Assembly (NCBI GenBank): GCA_021396245.1 | Contig: WNYE01000052.1 | Location: forward strand, 124,001 to 188,000 | Source of the DNA: Sporothrix humicola | Taxonomy: Eukaryota > Ascomycota > Sordariomycetes > Ophiostomatales > Ophiostomataceae | Length of the DNA: 64,000 nucleotides | Direction of reading: 5' to 3' | Part shown: positions 11,302-22,356 of the stretch, one piece after another | Layout of the letters: each line of letters begins with the position of its first letter | Numbering within the stretch: position 1 is the stretch's first letter | The notes under the pieces: generated by a model | What the model was told of the DNA's origin: nothing | Database searches by the model: none | What the model saw: the letters and a program-made list of their open reading frames with translations, nothing else | Translations under genes and position numbers: made by a program

Positions 11302-13062
11302 ATGGAGGTTATTCGTGACTCTGCAGTCGGAAATCTTCTCCGGTTGACCACGGCCGGTCGACGGCTGCTGAAGTATCCCGAAGAGCACGACGATTTTCAA
11401 CTGCCAGCGACATATCTCTCCATTGCCCCAGCACCGGACCGGGCCTCGATCGAGTCTCCCGCCCCAGAGCCTTCCTATATTACCGCCAAAGAGCTAGACA
11501 GATGCGTCGTGGGCCACGATTCGCTGGTCGTCACTTGGTACTCGGACGGCGACCCCGAGAACCCGCACAACTGGCCCTTGGGCAAGAAGATCTGGGTGTC
11601 GGTGCTGCTGGCGGTCTATTCCTTCACGGCCTACTTCGGGTCGTCAGTCTACACCCCAAGCACGGCAGGCATCGAAGAGCATTTTGGCGTCAGTGAGACG
11701 GTCGCCTCCCTCGGCCTGGCCCTCTTCGTCTTCGGCTACGGCGTGGCGCCTCTGGTGTTTTCCCCGTTGACCGAGATCCCGGCGATCGGACGCAACCCGC
11801 CGTACGCCATCACGTTCTCCTTGTTCGCGGTTCTCACCATACCCGCCGCCCTCATTGACAGCCTCACTGGTCTCTTGGTCATTCGCTTCCTACTTGGCGT
11901 TCTCGCGTCACCAGCCCTGGCCACCGTCGGTGGGAGCTACGGCGACTACATCAGCCCTGCGTACGCGGGGTACATGATCACCGTCTGGGCAAGCTGTGCT
12001 GCATTGGCACCGGTGAGCTCCATCCACTTGTTCTGCACAGGCTGTTGAAAATAAATCCAACGCTGACTTGACGTTGCTCTAGTCTCTCGCACCAATCATC
12101 GCAGGGTTTGCTGTCGAACATGAGACGTGGCGGTGGAGCTTCTGGGAGCTGCTTTGGCTCGCTGTGCCCGTTGCCATAGTTTTGGTTCTCACGCTGCCCG
12201 AGACATCTGCAGACACAATTCTCCTACGACGCGCCCAGCGGCTGCGGAAGCGCACTGGCCGCGCAGACCTCCAGTCCGCGTCTGAGATTCGCCAGCACGA
12301 CATGCATTTCGGCACAATCGCCTACAATGCCCTCGCAAAGCCGTGGCAGATCAACGCCCGGGACCCGGCGGTACTTTTCTCAACCGTGTACATGGCCCTG
12401 GCGTACGGCATCTACTACTCGTTCTTTGAGTCGTTCCCACTCGTCTTCGTTGGCATCTACGGTTTTGACCTGGGCGGTGTCGGCCTCGCGTTTATCAGCT
12501 CCCTCACCGGTGTCATTGTGGCATCCATCATCATTACGGCCTTCAACTACTTTGTCATGTCCAGGCGATTCCAGAACGCGGAGGACTTTCCACCACCTGA
12601 AGTGCAGCTACAGCTCGGGCTCTTTGCGTCGTTTCTGCTTCCAACTGGACTTTTAGTCTTCGGTATGGTCTTCCACGGAACCGTTTCCCAAATTCACAGA
12701 TGACAATTGTGACTTACAACTTTCTAGCTTGGACCTCACGTGCATCAGTCCACTGGATTGTGTGCATGATCGGCGTGGGCATCACCACGTGTGGCATCAT
12801 CATTGTCACGCAGGCCGTCCTCAACTACCTGCCTTTTACGTATCCACGCTATGCCGGCTCGCTGTTCGCGGCTAACACCGCTTCTCGATGTCTTTTTGCG
12901 GGGACGGCCGTCTTGTTCTCACCGCCCTTGTTTCAACACCTTGGCATTGGTGGCGGAGTAAGTCTCGTTGCAAGCCTGAGTATCGTCTGCGCGTTTGGGC
13001 TCTTCGGGCTCTACTTCTATGGCGCGACTCTGCGGCAGAAAAGCAAGTTTGCAGGCGATTGA
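11302..13062 (+). CDS. MFS transporter, DHA1 (drug/polyamine:H+ antiporter) type
   Basis: A 541-aa membrane transporter with three exons: 11302-12012, 12083-12662 and 12728-13062, spliced with GTGAGC and GTATGG donors and CTAG acceptors in phases 0 and 1. The cytosolic N-tail (about 90 residues) ends in the DPENPHNWPLGKK signature that precedes TM1 in fungal DHA1 carriers. The first six TM helices span about 95-290. The central loop has LPETSADTILLRRAQRLRKRTGR, the family motif after TM6. Six more TM segments follow to about 530, including LNYLPFTYPRYAGSLFAANTASR. Homologues export drugs, toxins or polyamines. It is divergent from a Zn2Cys6 factor, which probably regulates it. Substrate unknown. 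Confidence 0.87.
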
Positions 13063-14193
13063 TATCGCACAAAATGATGCGATGGGACTTAGTTCTCCAA
13101 TAAGTCATCAGACGGGTGGCCGTCTGGATTCAGGCTATCTGGCTTTTTAAAACATAAAGGCACATTTTACAACATTAGTGTGACAGAATTAGATATGATT
13201 AATTAGCGTAAGCAGGTCTTTATCTTTTGTTTGACTGATTAATTCCATATTTTCTTGAGAAAACACTTCTGCAGGTTAAAGTAATTTTGTTTCAAATTCA
13301 GTTTTGGAATGACAAAGATTGCACAACTAAGGCTTCCATCTCGAACCGCCCCTGCCCAAGCAGTCTGGTACGGTTGGCTATAAGGACCGGTTTGCATATG
13401 GACTTTGCCCCCGGTGTAAGGTGTATATTACGTCTTGGACGCACCACGGCTAATATCGAAATACTAGGCAGCGGTTTATAAAAGCAAAGGCGAGGGCATA
13501 ACGGTTTCGTAAGACTTCATAACAGCATGGGAATACTTGATGATCCAGAAGATAAATGGTAATAATAATAATTGTTTGATGTCTAGGTTCTATCTAGAAG
13601 GGAGAGAATAAGAGAAAAGTGACAATAGTCTCTGGCACGGCCTAGGGAGGCCGCGCCGCGATGTGGCTCGTGGCCTATGCCACATAGTGACTTGAGGGAG
13701 ACAGCCAGTGGCTGTCTGTACTCGTAATAGCGAGCCTCTAGTGCGGGACGGCGCCGTATTTATAGACATCTATAATAACATGGGCAGTAAGAACTGCGAC
13801 ATACAGAGAGCCATGTTATCATCTTGTAAGGACTTTACAACCCTTCCTAGGACGTGTTTACGGCCTCCTCCTCTTTCCACGTTTTGGGCGCCTCGTTAAT
13901 AGAATAGACCGTATGCTTAAAGCTATATATTTATAGCCGTGCACATACTTGCTGTGGCGCAGACGGTGCTTGGCCCCCAACATCGGGCCGTGAAATGCAG
14001 GGGAGAAAATGAGGTTTTTCGGCTGGTATAACACATACGATTGTACTCATCATACAGCCATAGCCAAGACTATATTCGAATTTATTGAATTGCTCTTTGC
14101 ACGTTTTATATTTGCACTTCTATTCTTCTATTCAAACTTGACTGACAATGTTATAGATCGCTATATGTTCAACATCCCATCCTTTTTCGTCTC
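13063..14193. other. intergenic, hairpin-rich, no gene supported
   Basis: About 1.1 kb between convergent genes. ORFs are short and unconvincing. It contains the hairpin cluster annotated at 13582-13937. The flanks are AT-rich, with ATAATAATAATA at 13559-13571. Confidence 0.5.
13582..13937. repeat. cluster of six perfect short inverted repeats; possible solo-LTR, MITE or structured RNA relic
   Basis: Perfect stems by eye: TCTAG 13582-13586 with CTAGA 13594-13598; CGGCCT 13638-13643 with AGGCCG 13648-13653; ATGTGGC 13661-13667 with GCCACAT 13679-13685; AGACAGCC 13699-13706 with GGCTGTCT 13710-13717; TATAGA 13761-13766 with TCTATA 13769-13774; GCTATA 13922-13927 with TATAGC 13932-13937. Loops are 2 to 11 nt. 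No ORF explains them. I could not identify terminal repeats or a target-site duplication, so the nature of the segment is open. Confidence 0.4.
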
Positions 14194-15051
14194 CTACATA
14201 CTGTGTGCTCCACCGTCGACAAAGATGCGCGCGCCGTTGACATAGTCGCTCGCGCTGCTCGCCAGAAACACGGTGACGCCCCGGAAGTCTTGCGGCTTGC
14301 CCCAGCGCCGCGCCGGGATCGTGCTCATGATCTTGGCGTTTGTCTCCGGGTCGTCGACGTACCGCTGGGCGAGCGCCGTGTGGATCCAGCCGGGGAAGAT
14401 GGCATTGACCTGGATGTTGTACGGCCCAAACTCGTTGGCAAACGAGTTGGTCAGCTGCGCGACGGCGGCCTTCATGGGGCCGTAGACCGAAAACGTCGTC
14501 ATGGCCTTGTAGGCGGCGAGCGAGCACACGTTGATCATCTTGCCGCCCGCGCCGCGCTCGACCATGTGGCGGGCGACGCACTGCGACAGGATCCAGACGG
14601 CGTTAAAGTTGATCTGGATGATGGCGTCCTTGTGGGTGTCGGTTTCGTGCAGGATCGGGATGGACCCGCTCGTGATGCCGGCGACGTTGCACAGAATGTC
14701 AATCACGAGCCCGTCGTCCAGGACCTGCTGGACGGTTTTGCGGATGCCGGCAGAGTCGCCCATGTCGCAGTCATAAACAAAAACCTTGCGGCCGGTGGCG
14801 GCGGCCAGTTCGCTGTGGAACGTCGATTGCTCGCCCGGGATCTGGAAAATAATAATGTCGGCGCCGGCGTCTGCCAGTCCTCGTGCCATGCCGCCACCAA
14901 TACCGCCGTTTGCGCCCGTCACGAGAGCCGTCTTGCCCGTCAGGTCAAACAGCGACATCGTCGGCGCATCGATCGACGCGACGCTCGGAGCAGGCTCCGT
15001 CGGCAGCTCAAACTTGGGCATCTTTGCCGCCGGTGCATTTTGGTTGGCCAT
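14194..15051 (-). CDS. short-chain dehydrogenase/reductase, KduD-like
   Basis: A 285-aa classical SDR on a single exon. The cofactor motif TGANGGIG is at 45-52, the conserved (N/C)NVAG is at 121-125, and the catalytic tetrad is N148, S177, Y190 and K194 (SVYGPMK). The C-terminal FLASSASDYVNGARIFVDGG is also typical. SLFDLTGKTALVTG and RRWGKPQDF resemble 2-dehydro-3-deoxy-D-gluconate 5-dehydrogenase and gluconate 5-dehydrogenase. A sugar-acid or polyol oxidoreductase is therefore the best guess, but SDR substrates are hard to predict. The start at MANQN was chosen because the further 54 upstream residues look like untranslated leader. The 32-residue N-tail has no targeting signal. Confidence 0.88.
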   Translation of the reverse strand: MANQNAPAAKMPKFELPTEPAPSVASIDAPTMSLFDLTGKTALVTGANGGIGGGMARGLADAGADIIIFQIPGEQSTFHSELAAATGRKVFVYDCDMGDSAGIRKTVQQVLDDGLVIDILCNVAGITSGSIPILHETDTHKDAIIQINFNAVWILSQCVARHMVERGAGGKMINVCSLAAYKAMTTFSVYGPMKAAVAQLTNSFANEFGPYNIQVNAIFPGWIHTALAQRYVDDPETNAKIMSTIPARRWGKPQDFRGVTVFLASSASDYVNGARIFVDGGAHSM

Positions 15052-16038
15052 TGTGAGGAGAAGTCGTAGATCGTGAATTGTTTGAATGTAAAACTGAGAC
15101 CAAAGTGAGGGCAAGTCGAAGAGATGACCTGGATTCGATTGCCCCAACTTCTCCAACTTGAGGGTCCGGCTTCTTGTTAGTCGCCCACGGTGTCTCGATG
15201 ATTTTGGCGCCAACTTTCTTCAACGCCAACAACAAGCAAGACACCGTACTTAGTACCCCGCAGAGCACTAACAACGGACGAACGAGACAAGTGCGGAGAT
15301 TCATAGCCGGCGTCGGAAGATGCCGCAGAGAAGTAGAAAGGGGACAAGGACAGATGTCACAATTAGCAAATACAAGTGATAAGCGTAAGGGTATTTTGCA
15401 TTCTGGTAAGAACAAGCTCAAAGAACATACTGGCCTGCATCGGCATAGTCTATCGAAAAGCAATTTGGAAATACAGAAAGCAGGACACAAAGGAGTATTA
15501 AAAAAGAGACGTGAACAAAAACAATGAATAAACTCCGGTCCAGAGACAATTTGATTAAGCCTAGACGACTGATTTCCTTTCCACCCCGAGCCTCATATCA
15601 GAGCCTCGGATCGTATTCTTCCATATCCTCCATGTCCTCCATTCCTTGCCCTAATATCTTTCTTCATTTTGTTCATAGGGCTCTGCTTCCACAGCTGCCG
15701 CTTTCCATCATCCATCGTCCGTCGTCCTTCGTGTCTGGCAATCTGGTGTGCCCTGAAAATCAAGAGGAGAAAAGAAGAAAAGAAAAAGAGACAAGACAAA
15801 AAGGCAAAAGAAGAAAATACCAAGTTACAAAAGGATACTAACATTTTTGAGGGTGCTCATGATGAATGAGTCTGACCCTGAACCCTGGTGTCCATCCCAA
15901 CGCCGCAGACAATGAGGTGATTTGTGAAGACAAAAGGAAAGTAAAAACAAAAAGGAAAGACAGTATTATGAAATGTTATAAAAGAGGAGAGAAGAAGTGA
16001 AAAGAAGAAGAAGAGAAGATGAGTGGAAGACGGCGTAC
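15052..16038. other. intergenic, no gene supported
   Basis: SDR promoter side plus the 3' side of the next gene. It contains purine-rich A/G tracts near 15760-15830 and 15950-16030. ORFs here are low-complexity or shadows. Confidence 0.5.
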
Positions 16039-17457
16039 TTAAGTACGGCTCCGCTTGGCGGCGGTGGGCGACGACCCGAGAGCGTCGACATTCCGCTTTT
16101 GGCCGGCGGCCGACGCGCTGCTCTTGGTCTGGCGCCAGCCGTCAAAGGGGCTGCGTTTCTTGGGCACAGCGCCCATGGGGCCAGACGGTGCAGCCGCCTT
16201 GACGGGCGTGAGCTCCTCGGCAGCCTTGTGACCCGACCGCCTTGTGCGCATGGTCGTTGGCGGTGAGGCGGGTGTGCTGAATTTGGGGGCGGGAGGAGGT
16301 GTATTCGGGGCGGACGTGAAGGCGGGCTCGGTCTCTTCGACTTCATCCTCCTCGTCCTCTTCCTCTTCCTCGACGTGGTTCCCCTCTTCGATATCGGTGT
16401 CCGCCTCTTCGTCGTCGGTGGTGCTGCCGTTGGGCGTCGTCTCGGTGAAGCTGCTATCCTCACGCGGGAACAGCAGGCGCGGCTTGATGGCCGACCGCGT
16501 CATCCGCTTGCCCTGATTGTTGCCGCCGGGCGTCATGCCGTCCAGAATGTCTTCCTCCACAGCGTCGGCGCTGTCGTCAAACTTGCGGAAGATCTTCTTG
16601 CCACGGAACACGTAGACCAGCCCGTCCTCGCGGCGCGTCGCCTCTTCGACCGACTGCTTGCCCTCGCCGGGGATCGACACCTGGTTGCGCTTGCTACGGC
16701 GGCGGGTGTCACCCGCGGAGGCTGCCGAGGGAAGGGTCACGGGAGCGGTGCCATCGCCAAAGAAGGGGTTCTCGGCGCTATTGTCGGCCTCGGGCACGCG
16801 GTCTTGCGAGTCTGTGAAAATGGGAATGGGCTCCTCGTCCTCGACCTCGGCAAAGCTTTCGAGCGAGAAGCCCGTGTACTTCTTGCCCTTGCGGGAGGGC
16901 GTCTTGCTGGGCGACGCCATGACCTCGTCGACGTCGGTGTGGAACAGGTTGCGGGCAATCGCGGCAATGTTGGACTCGTTTTGCGAGGCCGCGTGCACCT
17001 TTTTGCTCGGCGTCTTGTGCGGCGTCGGCAGCATGCCAGCACCCATGCGGCTAAACGTTGTTGAGCTTGCCTCTCCCTTCTTGGACTTGGTGTCCTCGGG
17101 GCTCAGGAAGTGGGCAGTCGGCATCGTCTTCTTTTTCCTTGGTGTCGGTGCTGGTGACAGGGCTGCAACGTCGAGGTGCGTTGGGTGTGGCTGCAGATGT
17201 GTTGTGGAGGGTTTTGCCTGCTTGGAGAGCTTGGGTGAACGTGGTTGGCGGACAGCACGGCGCACATTTGCAGACGGCGAGGGAGTGCGTGCAGCCGACG
17301 AAGGTTTCGCTGAAGAGTTCTTGGAAGCAGCAATGCGCGACGACTTACGCGGCGAAAAGGGCTCCCAGGAATCGGCAAAGCCCAAGCGCGGACCGGGCGG
17401 TGTGTGGATATGGGGAGGGGGCGACGGTGTTGCCGCAGCTATCGGCGTGGTAGCCAT
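16039..17457 (-). CDS. conserved-type fungal nuclear protein, SP/TP-rich, function unknown
   Basis: A 472-aa intronless, mostly disordered basic/acidic protein. It has numerous Ser/Thr-Pro sites, several in CDK-like contexts (SPRKSSR, TPRKKK, TPHKTPSKK, SKTPSRKGKK). A central conserved-looking block (about 143-200) reads MLPTPHKTPSKK, then IAAIARNLFHTDVDEVM. Further on are DGLVYVFRGKKIFRKF, an acidic run (about 375-385, E/D only) and a basic C-terminus KRSRT that could serve as nuclear localisation. No enzymatic domain. The overall look, a PTP-KTP block followed by ARNLF, resembles a widespread Pezizomycotina family of unknown role. A cell-cycle-regulated chromatin or transcription cofactor is only a guess. 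Confidence 0.8.
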   Translation of the reverse strand: MATTPIAAATPSPPPHIHTPPGPRLGFADSWEPFSPRKSSRIAASKNSSAKPSSAARTPSPSANVRRAVRQPRSPKLSKQAKPSTTHLQPHPTHLDVAALSPAPTPRKKKTMPTAHFLSPEDTKSKKGEASSTTFSRMGAGMLPTPHKTPSKKVHAASQNESNIAAIARNLFHTDVDEVMASPSKTPSRKGKKYTGFSLESFAEVEDEEPIPIFTDSQDRVPEADNSAENPFFGDGTAPVTLPSAASAGDTRRRSKRNQVSIPGEGKQSVEEATRREDGLVYVFRGKKIFRKFDDSADAVEEDILDGMTPGGNNQGKRMTRSAIKPRLLFPREDSSFTETTPNGSTTDDEEADTDIEEGNHVEEEEEDEEDEVEETEPAFTSAPNTPPPAPKFSTPASPPTTMRTRRSGHKAAEELTPVKAAAPSGPMGAVPKKRSPFDGWRQTKSSASAAGQKRNVDALGSSPTAAKRSRT

Positions 17458-18998
17458 GGTGAGATATGGGAGAGGCGTGCGTGAATGAACGAGTAGTGTT
17501 GTGTGACCGTGAATGGTCGTTTGCTAGCTTGTGCGCGCTGTAGCGCTGACTCGAGGATGTAAAGAGACGAATACAAGTCTGAGTCGACGCAGCAACGAGA
17601 TTCTTGCGAGATGTCGAACTTGAAGGGATGACGATGACGAAGAGGATGAAGATGAAGATGGTGATGATGATGATAGAGGATGGAGTTGATTGTAGACCGG
17701 ACCCAAGATGTCTGAGGATATGGTCGGTCGAGAACGGTCGCTTTGTCGCAGGCGCCCTGGCGTCGCTGATCTCTGTTTTGATCCTGTTTTCTAGTCGCAA
17801 CGGCCAAGTGCGAAAAGGGAAGAGCGAAAAGGGGGGAAACAAAAAGCGGTCGCGAAAAGACGTTTGAGGGGAAAAGGATGTCAAAGACGACAAAACTCGT
17901 GATAATGATAAACAGTAGGAAGCTCAAATTCGTCAACGACGAGAAATGCAGAAAAAAGAAGTTGGTAAAACAGACAATGTGGGAATGGAGTCTGGCGATG
18001 TTTGAAGACAGAAAAAATCAAAGTGGTGACGATGACGGGGCAGGGAAGGTAAAGTGGAAAGGTCTGGGAGTGTGGGAGTGAGGAGTCCCGAGAAAAGAAT
18101 GGCGGGAAATCCAAGCAAAAATCGAACAATTCGGTGGCTGGGGAATGGCTCGACTGCCGTTGTTTGGTGGAACGGCGGGCCCACAGGGCGGTGCTTTGCT
18201 GGCTTTTCGCTGTATTTTTGCACTGTTTGGGACTTTGGGCCTCTGTGCTGGCCTTTTGGAGCTCCACTTTGTATCAAGGAAGCACTGCGAAACACCTTGC
18301 TTGACCTTCCCTCCTGCCCATTTTTCTTCCTGCACGTTTAAGTGGTTTGAGTGGAGACCCACCCGGGGCCAATTTCCCACTTCCCACAGGCCGGGAAGGT
18401 CGACGAGGATGCGAAACTGACGCGTCGAGAACGCGTCTTTGCAAGCCGGCCGCGCTAGTGGGCTGTTTGTTGGTCGGGACGTTGGGCAGGAACGGCCAAT
18501 CATGGCACAATTAGCACGACTATTGAGGTACCACACCAAAGTACGTCTGCTGAGCTGCATTCAGCATTCACTGCCTGCATTGAATCTATTCACGACAGCC
18601 CCGCAACTATCCCAACGGCAGCCAAGAGAGGCCTAGCAAAAGGACTATCAGACGGCAGGGAGCTCTCAGACTATCAAAGGAACCGCGACTTGGGCCAACT
18701 ATTGAGGCAAAGGGAGAAGGACGAAACAAAACAAAACGTCATCCGGTACCCAAGCAAGCCGAAAACAGGTTCACAAGTGACCCCAAAGACGCAATAGACG
18801 CAGGGCTCCATCAGGCTGCGGGCAAGGGGTTGAAAGACAAGTCAGACGTAAACGTTGAAACGTCAAACAACGATACACCAAAAAACCGACGACGACAATC
18901 ACACGTCATTCAGGCTCCAAGGGAGACAAAACAACCCCGCGAAGCACAGCATACGCGATTCACCAGGAACAAAAATAAACAACACACACCTGCACACA
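17458..18998. other. divergent intergenic region with GAT/GAA microsatellite
   Basis: About 1.5 kb between the divergent SP/TP-rich gene and Duo1. A degenerate GATGA/GAAGAT microsatellite lies at about 17623-17680. Small ORFs here are shadows of simple sequence. No gene seen. Confidence 0.5.
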
Positions 18999-19796
18999 AT
19001 GGACAGCTCCGATCTGTTCTCGTCATCGCCCGTCAAGGCGCCCGACTTCTACACACGCGACGAGCGGCCCAAGTCCCCCAAGACACCCACCGACAACATC
19101 CCGCAAAGAACACCGCCGACCCACCAACAGCAGCAGACACACCCGTTCGACGCCGAAGAAGCCCGCGATGCCGCTCTCCAGCGCGAGCTCGAGGGCGTGC
19201 AGCAGATCAACAAGGTCATTGAGGGCGTCATCGAGACTCTCGAGCAGTCGCGCGGCAACATGAAGACTGTCGCACAAACCGTGGGCAACGCATCGACGCT
19301 CCTCAACACGTGGACACGCCTGCTGTCGCAAACCGAACACAACCAGCGCCTGCTACTCGACCCGCAGTGGCAGGGCGCGACACAAGACCTGCAGGAGCTC
19401 GAGGCCGAAGCGCTGCGGCAGCAGCAAGAAGCAGAGAGGCGCGCGGCCGAGGCACAGCGGAAGCGCGAGGAGGCAAAACGCAAGGCCGAAGAGGACGAGC
19501 GGCGGCGGCTGGCGGCGCCGTCTTCGTCATCCACATCTCGAGGTCTGTCCTCGACAGGCCGCGGCTTACGAGGCGGCTCTCGCATAGGAACGAGAGGCGT
19601 CGGGCGGTCGACGTACGGGACATCGACCCGGGGCGTGGGCAGCCGTGTCGGTACGACGGGAACGGGCAGCAATACCACATTCAGCGGCCTGACCCGGAGC
19701 AACAGCACGAGCGCGAGCGGCAATGCACGCAGCGGGTCCAACATCGGACGAGGACTACCACGAGGCACGCGAGCCAGCGGACGTGGTGTCCGTTAA
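18999..19796 (+). CDS. duo1: DASH complex subunit Duo1
   Basis: A 265-aa kinetochore protein, a component of the DASH/Dam1 ring that couples kinetochores to spindle microtubules. The diagnostic Duo1 domain is at about 50-125: INKVIEGVIETLEQSRGNM, then a TV-NASTLLNTWTRLLSQTEHNQRLLL segment. It is followed by a highly charged coiled coil rich in R, E, A and K (about 130-170) and a long R/G/S/T-rich tail with repeated RG-containing turns. The start is the first ATG that gives a normal Duo1 N-terminus (MDSSDLFSSSP, an SP site). An in-frame upstream ATG at 18855 would add 48 unlikely residues. No introns. Converges with RNase H2 subunit B (174 bp between stops). Confidence 0.9.
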   Translation: MDSSDLFSSSPVKAPDFYTRDERPKSPKTPTDNIPQRTPPTHQQQQTHPFDAEEARDAALQRELEGVQQINKVIEGVIETLEQSRGNMKTVAQTVGNASTLLNTWTRLLSQTEHNQRLLLDPQWQGATQDLQELEAEALRQQQEAERRAAEAQRKREEAKRKAEEDERRRLAAPSSSSTSRGLSSTGRGLRGGSRIGTRGVGRSTYGTSTRGVGSRVGTTGTGSNTTFSGLTRSNSTSASGNARSGSNIGRGLPRGTRASGRGVR

Positions 19797-19970
19797 TTTC
19801 AAGCGGGAGGAATAAATAATTAAACAAAAAAGGAAAACGTTTGCAAGATAAAAAAATCAAATAATGAATTGATGAACATTAGCCCAAAGTATCCGTACAT
19901 AAATTTGACATCCAAACGCCGCATTACCCCGTAGCCGCCACAAACCAAATTATTTCCCAGACGTGTCTTC

Positions 19971-21407
19971 CTACTTCTTCTTGAAAAACTCGCTGAGCTT
20001 CTTCATGCCGCTCACATTCACCTTCTTCAGGTTCTTGACGCCCCGACTCTCGCCAGCCTTCTTCCGCTTCTCCTCCTCCAGCTGCTTGCGCTTCTTCTCC
20101 GCCCGGTCGTCGTCCTCCTCGTCTTCCAGTCCGCGCTTGCGTCCGCCCGCATAGTCGAGGGCGGCTGACCGTGCCAGCGCCGTCGCCTGCCGCATTTGCG
20201 TGAGTTTGGTCAGATACGCGTCCAACGGCGCAAAGTCGATGCCGGACACGGAAGCTGAACCCTGCAGTTTCTTTGTGAGAGTGGCCGTCACCGCTGGCGG
20301 CACGTACCGCGAGCAGATTAACTGGAACGCCACGCGTAGGCGCTGCAGGGCCACCACCTCTCCGGGCGCCTGCATGGCGGCGCGGACGACCATTTCCTCG
20401 TCGGTCTCGGCCACCGAGGTGGCTGCGGTGGAGGCAGTCGAGAGGTTTGACGCTTCAGACACAAGGCTGGCCGTTGTCGATGCCTGTGACTCGGCTGAGT
20501 CGACCGAGCCGGCAGTGGACAAAGGTGTTGATGCACCATTGGTGCTGGCCGCTGGCGCCACAACACCTGCCGTCGACTTTATGCTCTGTACGGGTGCCTC
20601 CAGCGCCCGCGTCACAAACTTCTCCTCCAAACTCGGCGGCAGGTGCTGGCTCGTCTTTTGAGCCTTCCCCAGGAGTGCCAGCAGCACCTTATCCTCATTG
20701 AGCCGGTACATGGTCTCGTCGCCCGCCGCCACCGTATCGCAGACGACGGCCATGCGCTTTGTGAAAAGGTCGCGCACGGCCGGCTGGTGCCGCAGTAGCT
20801 GTGCAAGATGCGAGCCGCCCTCTTGCGGGAGGGCGTCAAAGTGGTCGTCGGCCGTCAAGAACATGCGTTTGCTGGTTTTGGGTGCATCTTCGTCGGAAGG
20901 CGAGCGCGAGCGTGATGGCCGCGGCGGCGAGTCGGACCCGGATGTGAAGGAAGGCTCGGCAACAAGAGCCGGGAGAACGAGAAACAGAGGGTCGACGGCC
21001 GTGGCCACATAAAGGTCGGAGTCTTGTGTCGTTTGTGAGGGGAAGGCATCTGTGGTCTTTGCTGCCTCACCATCCTCTACTTTTGTCTCCTTCTCCTCCT
21101 TCTTCTCTCCCTCCCCCGTGATCAGCCAACTACGCGGTGCCGCTTTGGGGCTCGCAATCTGTGTGAACTCGTAGACACCCGTCTCAGGGCACACGAGATA
21201 CCGTGTTGGCTTCGACGCATATCGTGGGTGTGGCAGCGTCACAATCCGAGCATCCTTGGTCGCCTTCTTTGGCAGAACGAACAGCCGCGGCGGGTTGGCC
21301 GTCTCGGCCTCGAGAGTGTATGTTTTTGAAGCTGCTGCTGTCGTCTCGCTGTCGTCTGCGGCCGCGCCGCCCTTTGCCTTGGAGGCGCGAGTTGTCCGTG
21401 GAGGCAT
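19971..21407 (-). CDS. rnh202: ribonuclease H2 subunit B
   Basis: A 478-aa non-catalytic subunit of the heterotrimeric RNase H2, which removes RNA:DNA hybrids and single ribonucleotides from DNA. The N-terminal triple-barrel domain is at about 35-120 (RLFVLPKKATKDARIVTLPHP, then YLVCPETGVYEFTQI). The winged-helix Ydr279 domain follows (DLYVATAVDPLFLVLPAL, FLTADDHFDALP, DKVLLALLGKAQ). A Ser/Thr/Ala-rich insertion lies at about 300-370. The C-terminus ends GMKKLSEFFKKK, which matches the non-canonical PCNA-binding (PIP) tail of human RNASEH2B (MKxIxxFF). The start at MPPRTTRA gives the usual length; an in-frame upstream ATG at 21536 is less likely. Divergent from Mcm10, convergent with Duo1. 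Confidence 0.92.
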   Translation of the reverse strand: MPPRTTRASKAKGGAAADDSETTAAASKTYTLEAETANPPRLFVLPKKATKDARIVTLPHPRYASKPTRYLVCPETGVYEFTQIASPKAAPRSWLITGEGEKKEEKETKVEDGEAAKTTDAFPSQTTQDSDLYVATAVDPLFLVLPALVAEPSFTSGSDSPPRPSRSRSPSDEDAPKTSKRMFLTADDHFDALPQEGGSHLAQLLRHQPAVRDLFTKRMAVVCDTVAAGDETMYRLNEDKVLLALLGKAQKTSQHLPPSLEEKFVTRALEAPVQSIKSTAGVVAPAASTNGASTPLSTAGSVDSAESQASTTASLVSEASNLSTASTAATSVAETDEEMVVRAAMQAPGEVVALQRLRVAFQLICSRYVPPAVTATLTKKLQGSASVSGIDFAPLDAYLTKLTQMRQATALARSAALDYAGGRKRGLEDEEDDDRAEKKRKQLEEEKRKKAGESRGVKNLKKVNVSGMKKLSEFFKKK

Positions 21408-22356
21408 TGTGGGGGTGTGCTTAAAGTGGTGCTCTTCGACGGACAGAATAACAATTCGTAAATATCGATTTCTTTTCCAGATCGAAAGTCGCAATTGTCG
21501 TTGCAAAGTGTGTGGTGGAAGTGCATCAATTGTCAAGGTCGTTAGGATGTGCTTTACAGGGTCGTGGTTGCCATATTAATTGGCCTTACATAATCTGGCG
21601 CGTCTTGTTGCACCAGGAACGCGTCTGTCACGCGTCACAATATCGGCGCGGCCCTATCCCCATTTTGCACCTCACACTTCAGCACTCCATTACTCCATAT
21701 TGGCACACAACAGCATCTCCTTTTCTTGGCTAGCCTCCATCTCTTTATCGTCGGCCGATAAGCATTTTTGAACCGATCTGCCATCGAGCAACGCCATCCC
21801 TCGAAGGAACATTGTTGGCCACCAAATAGCAAATCAAGGCGAACAGCTCCGTCGGATTTCCATTTTCGCTCAGCTTAACATTTCATCGCCAACGTCATAG
21901 CCTTCCATTCGTCACATACCATAATCATCCACAGCCAGCCATTTCCAATACTCAACAATACTACAGAGTACACAGAGTGTCAGCTCCCTTACGAAGCACC
22001 CTCGTGCCACACAACACACCTGCAGAACGAATACCAGCAGACTTTCTTACGGCCTCGTGCAGATACTCCGAAAATATCCTTGAAAAACTTTTGACACCCT
22101 TGCTGTCTGTCCCATGCCGCCTGGCGTTCCGGGCAGAGGCAAAGGGTAAACAACACATACACTAGCTTTCCCGTCTCTCAATATCGATCCGCCTCAACGG
22201 CCCGGCGTCTTTTTGTTCTTTTTTTCTGCAATCTGAGCCCTCTATCCATCCAACTCAATGGTCGCAGCTGGGCAGGCCGTCAACAGTTTTTGCGTTTTCT
22301 GTTTTGTTGCATTTTTGCCTTTTGCCTTGGAGTGCACACCAAGGCCGAGCTGAACA
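21408..22356. other. divergent intergenic region between RNase H2B and Mcm10 genes
   Basis: About 950 bp of promoter and leader sequence for two S-phase genes transcribed outward. No MluI (ACGCGT) box pair was confirmed by eye; single ACGCGT-like words occur near 21620-21640. No gene seen. Confidence 0.4.

Noticed and set aside
14194..15213. Longer SDR start 54 codons upstream
   Set aside because: The extra residues are basic, non-conserved-looking leader, and the MANQN start gives the usual SDR length.
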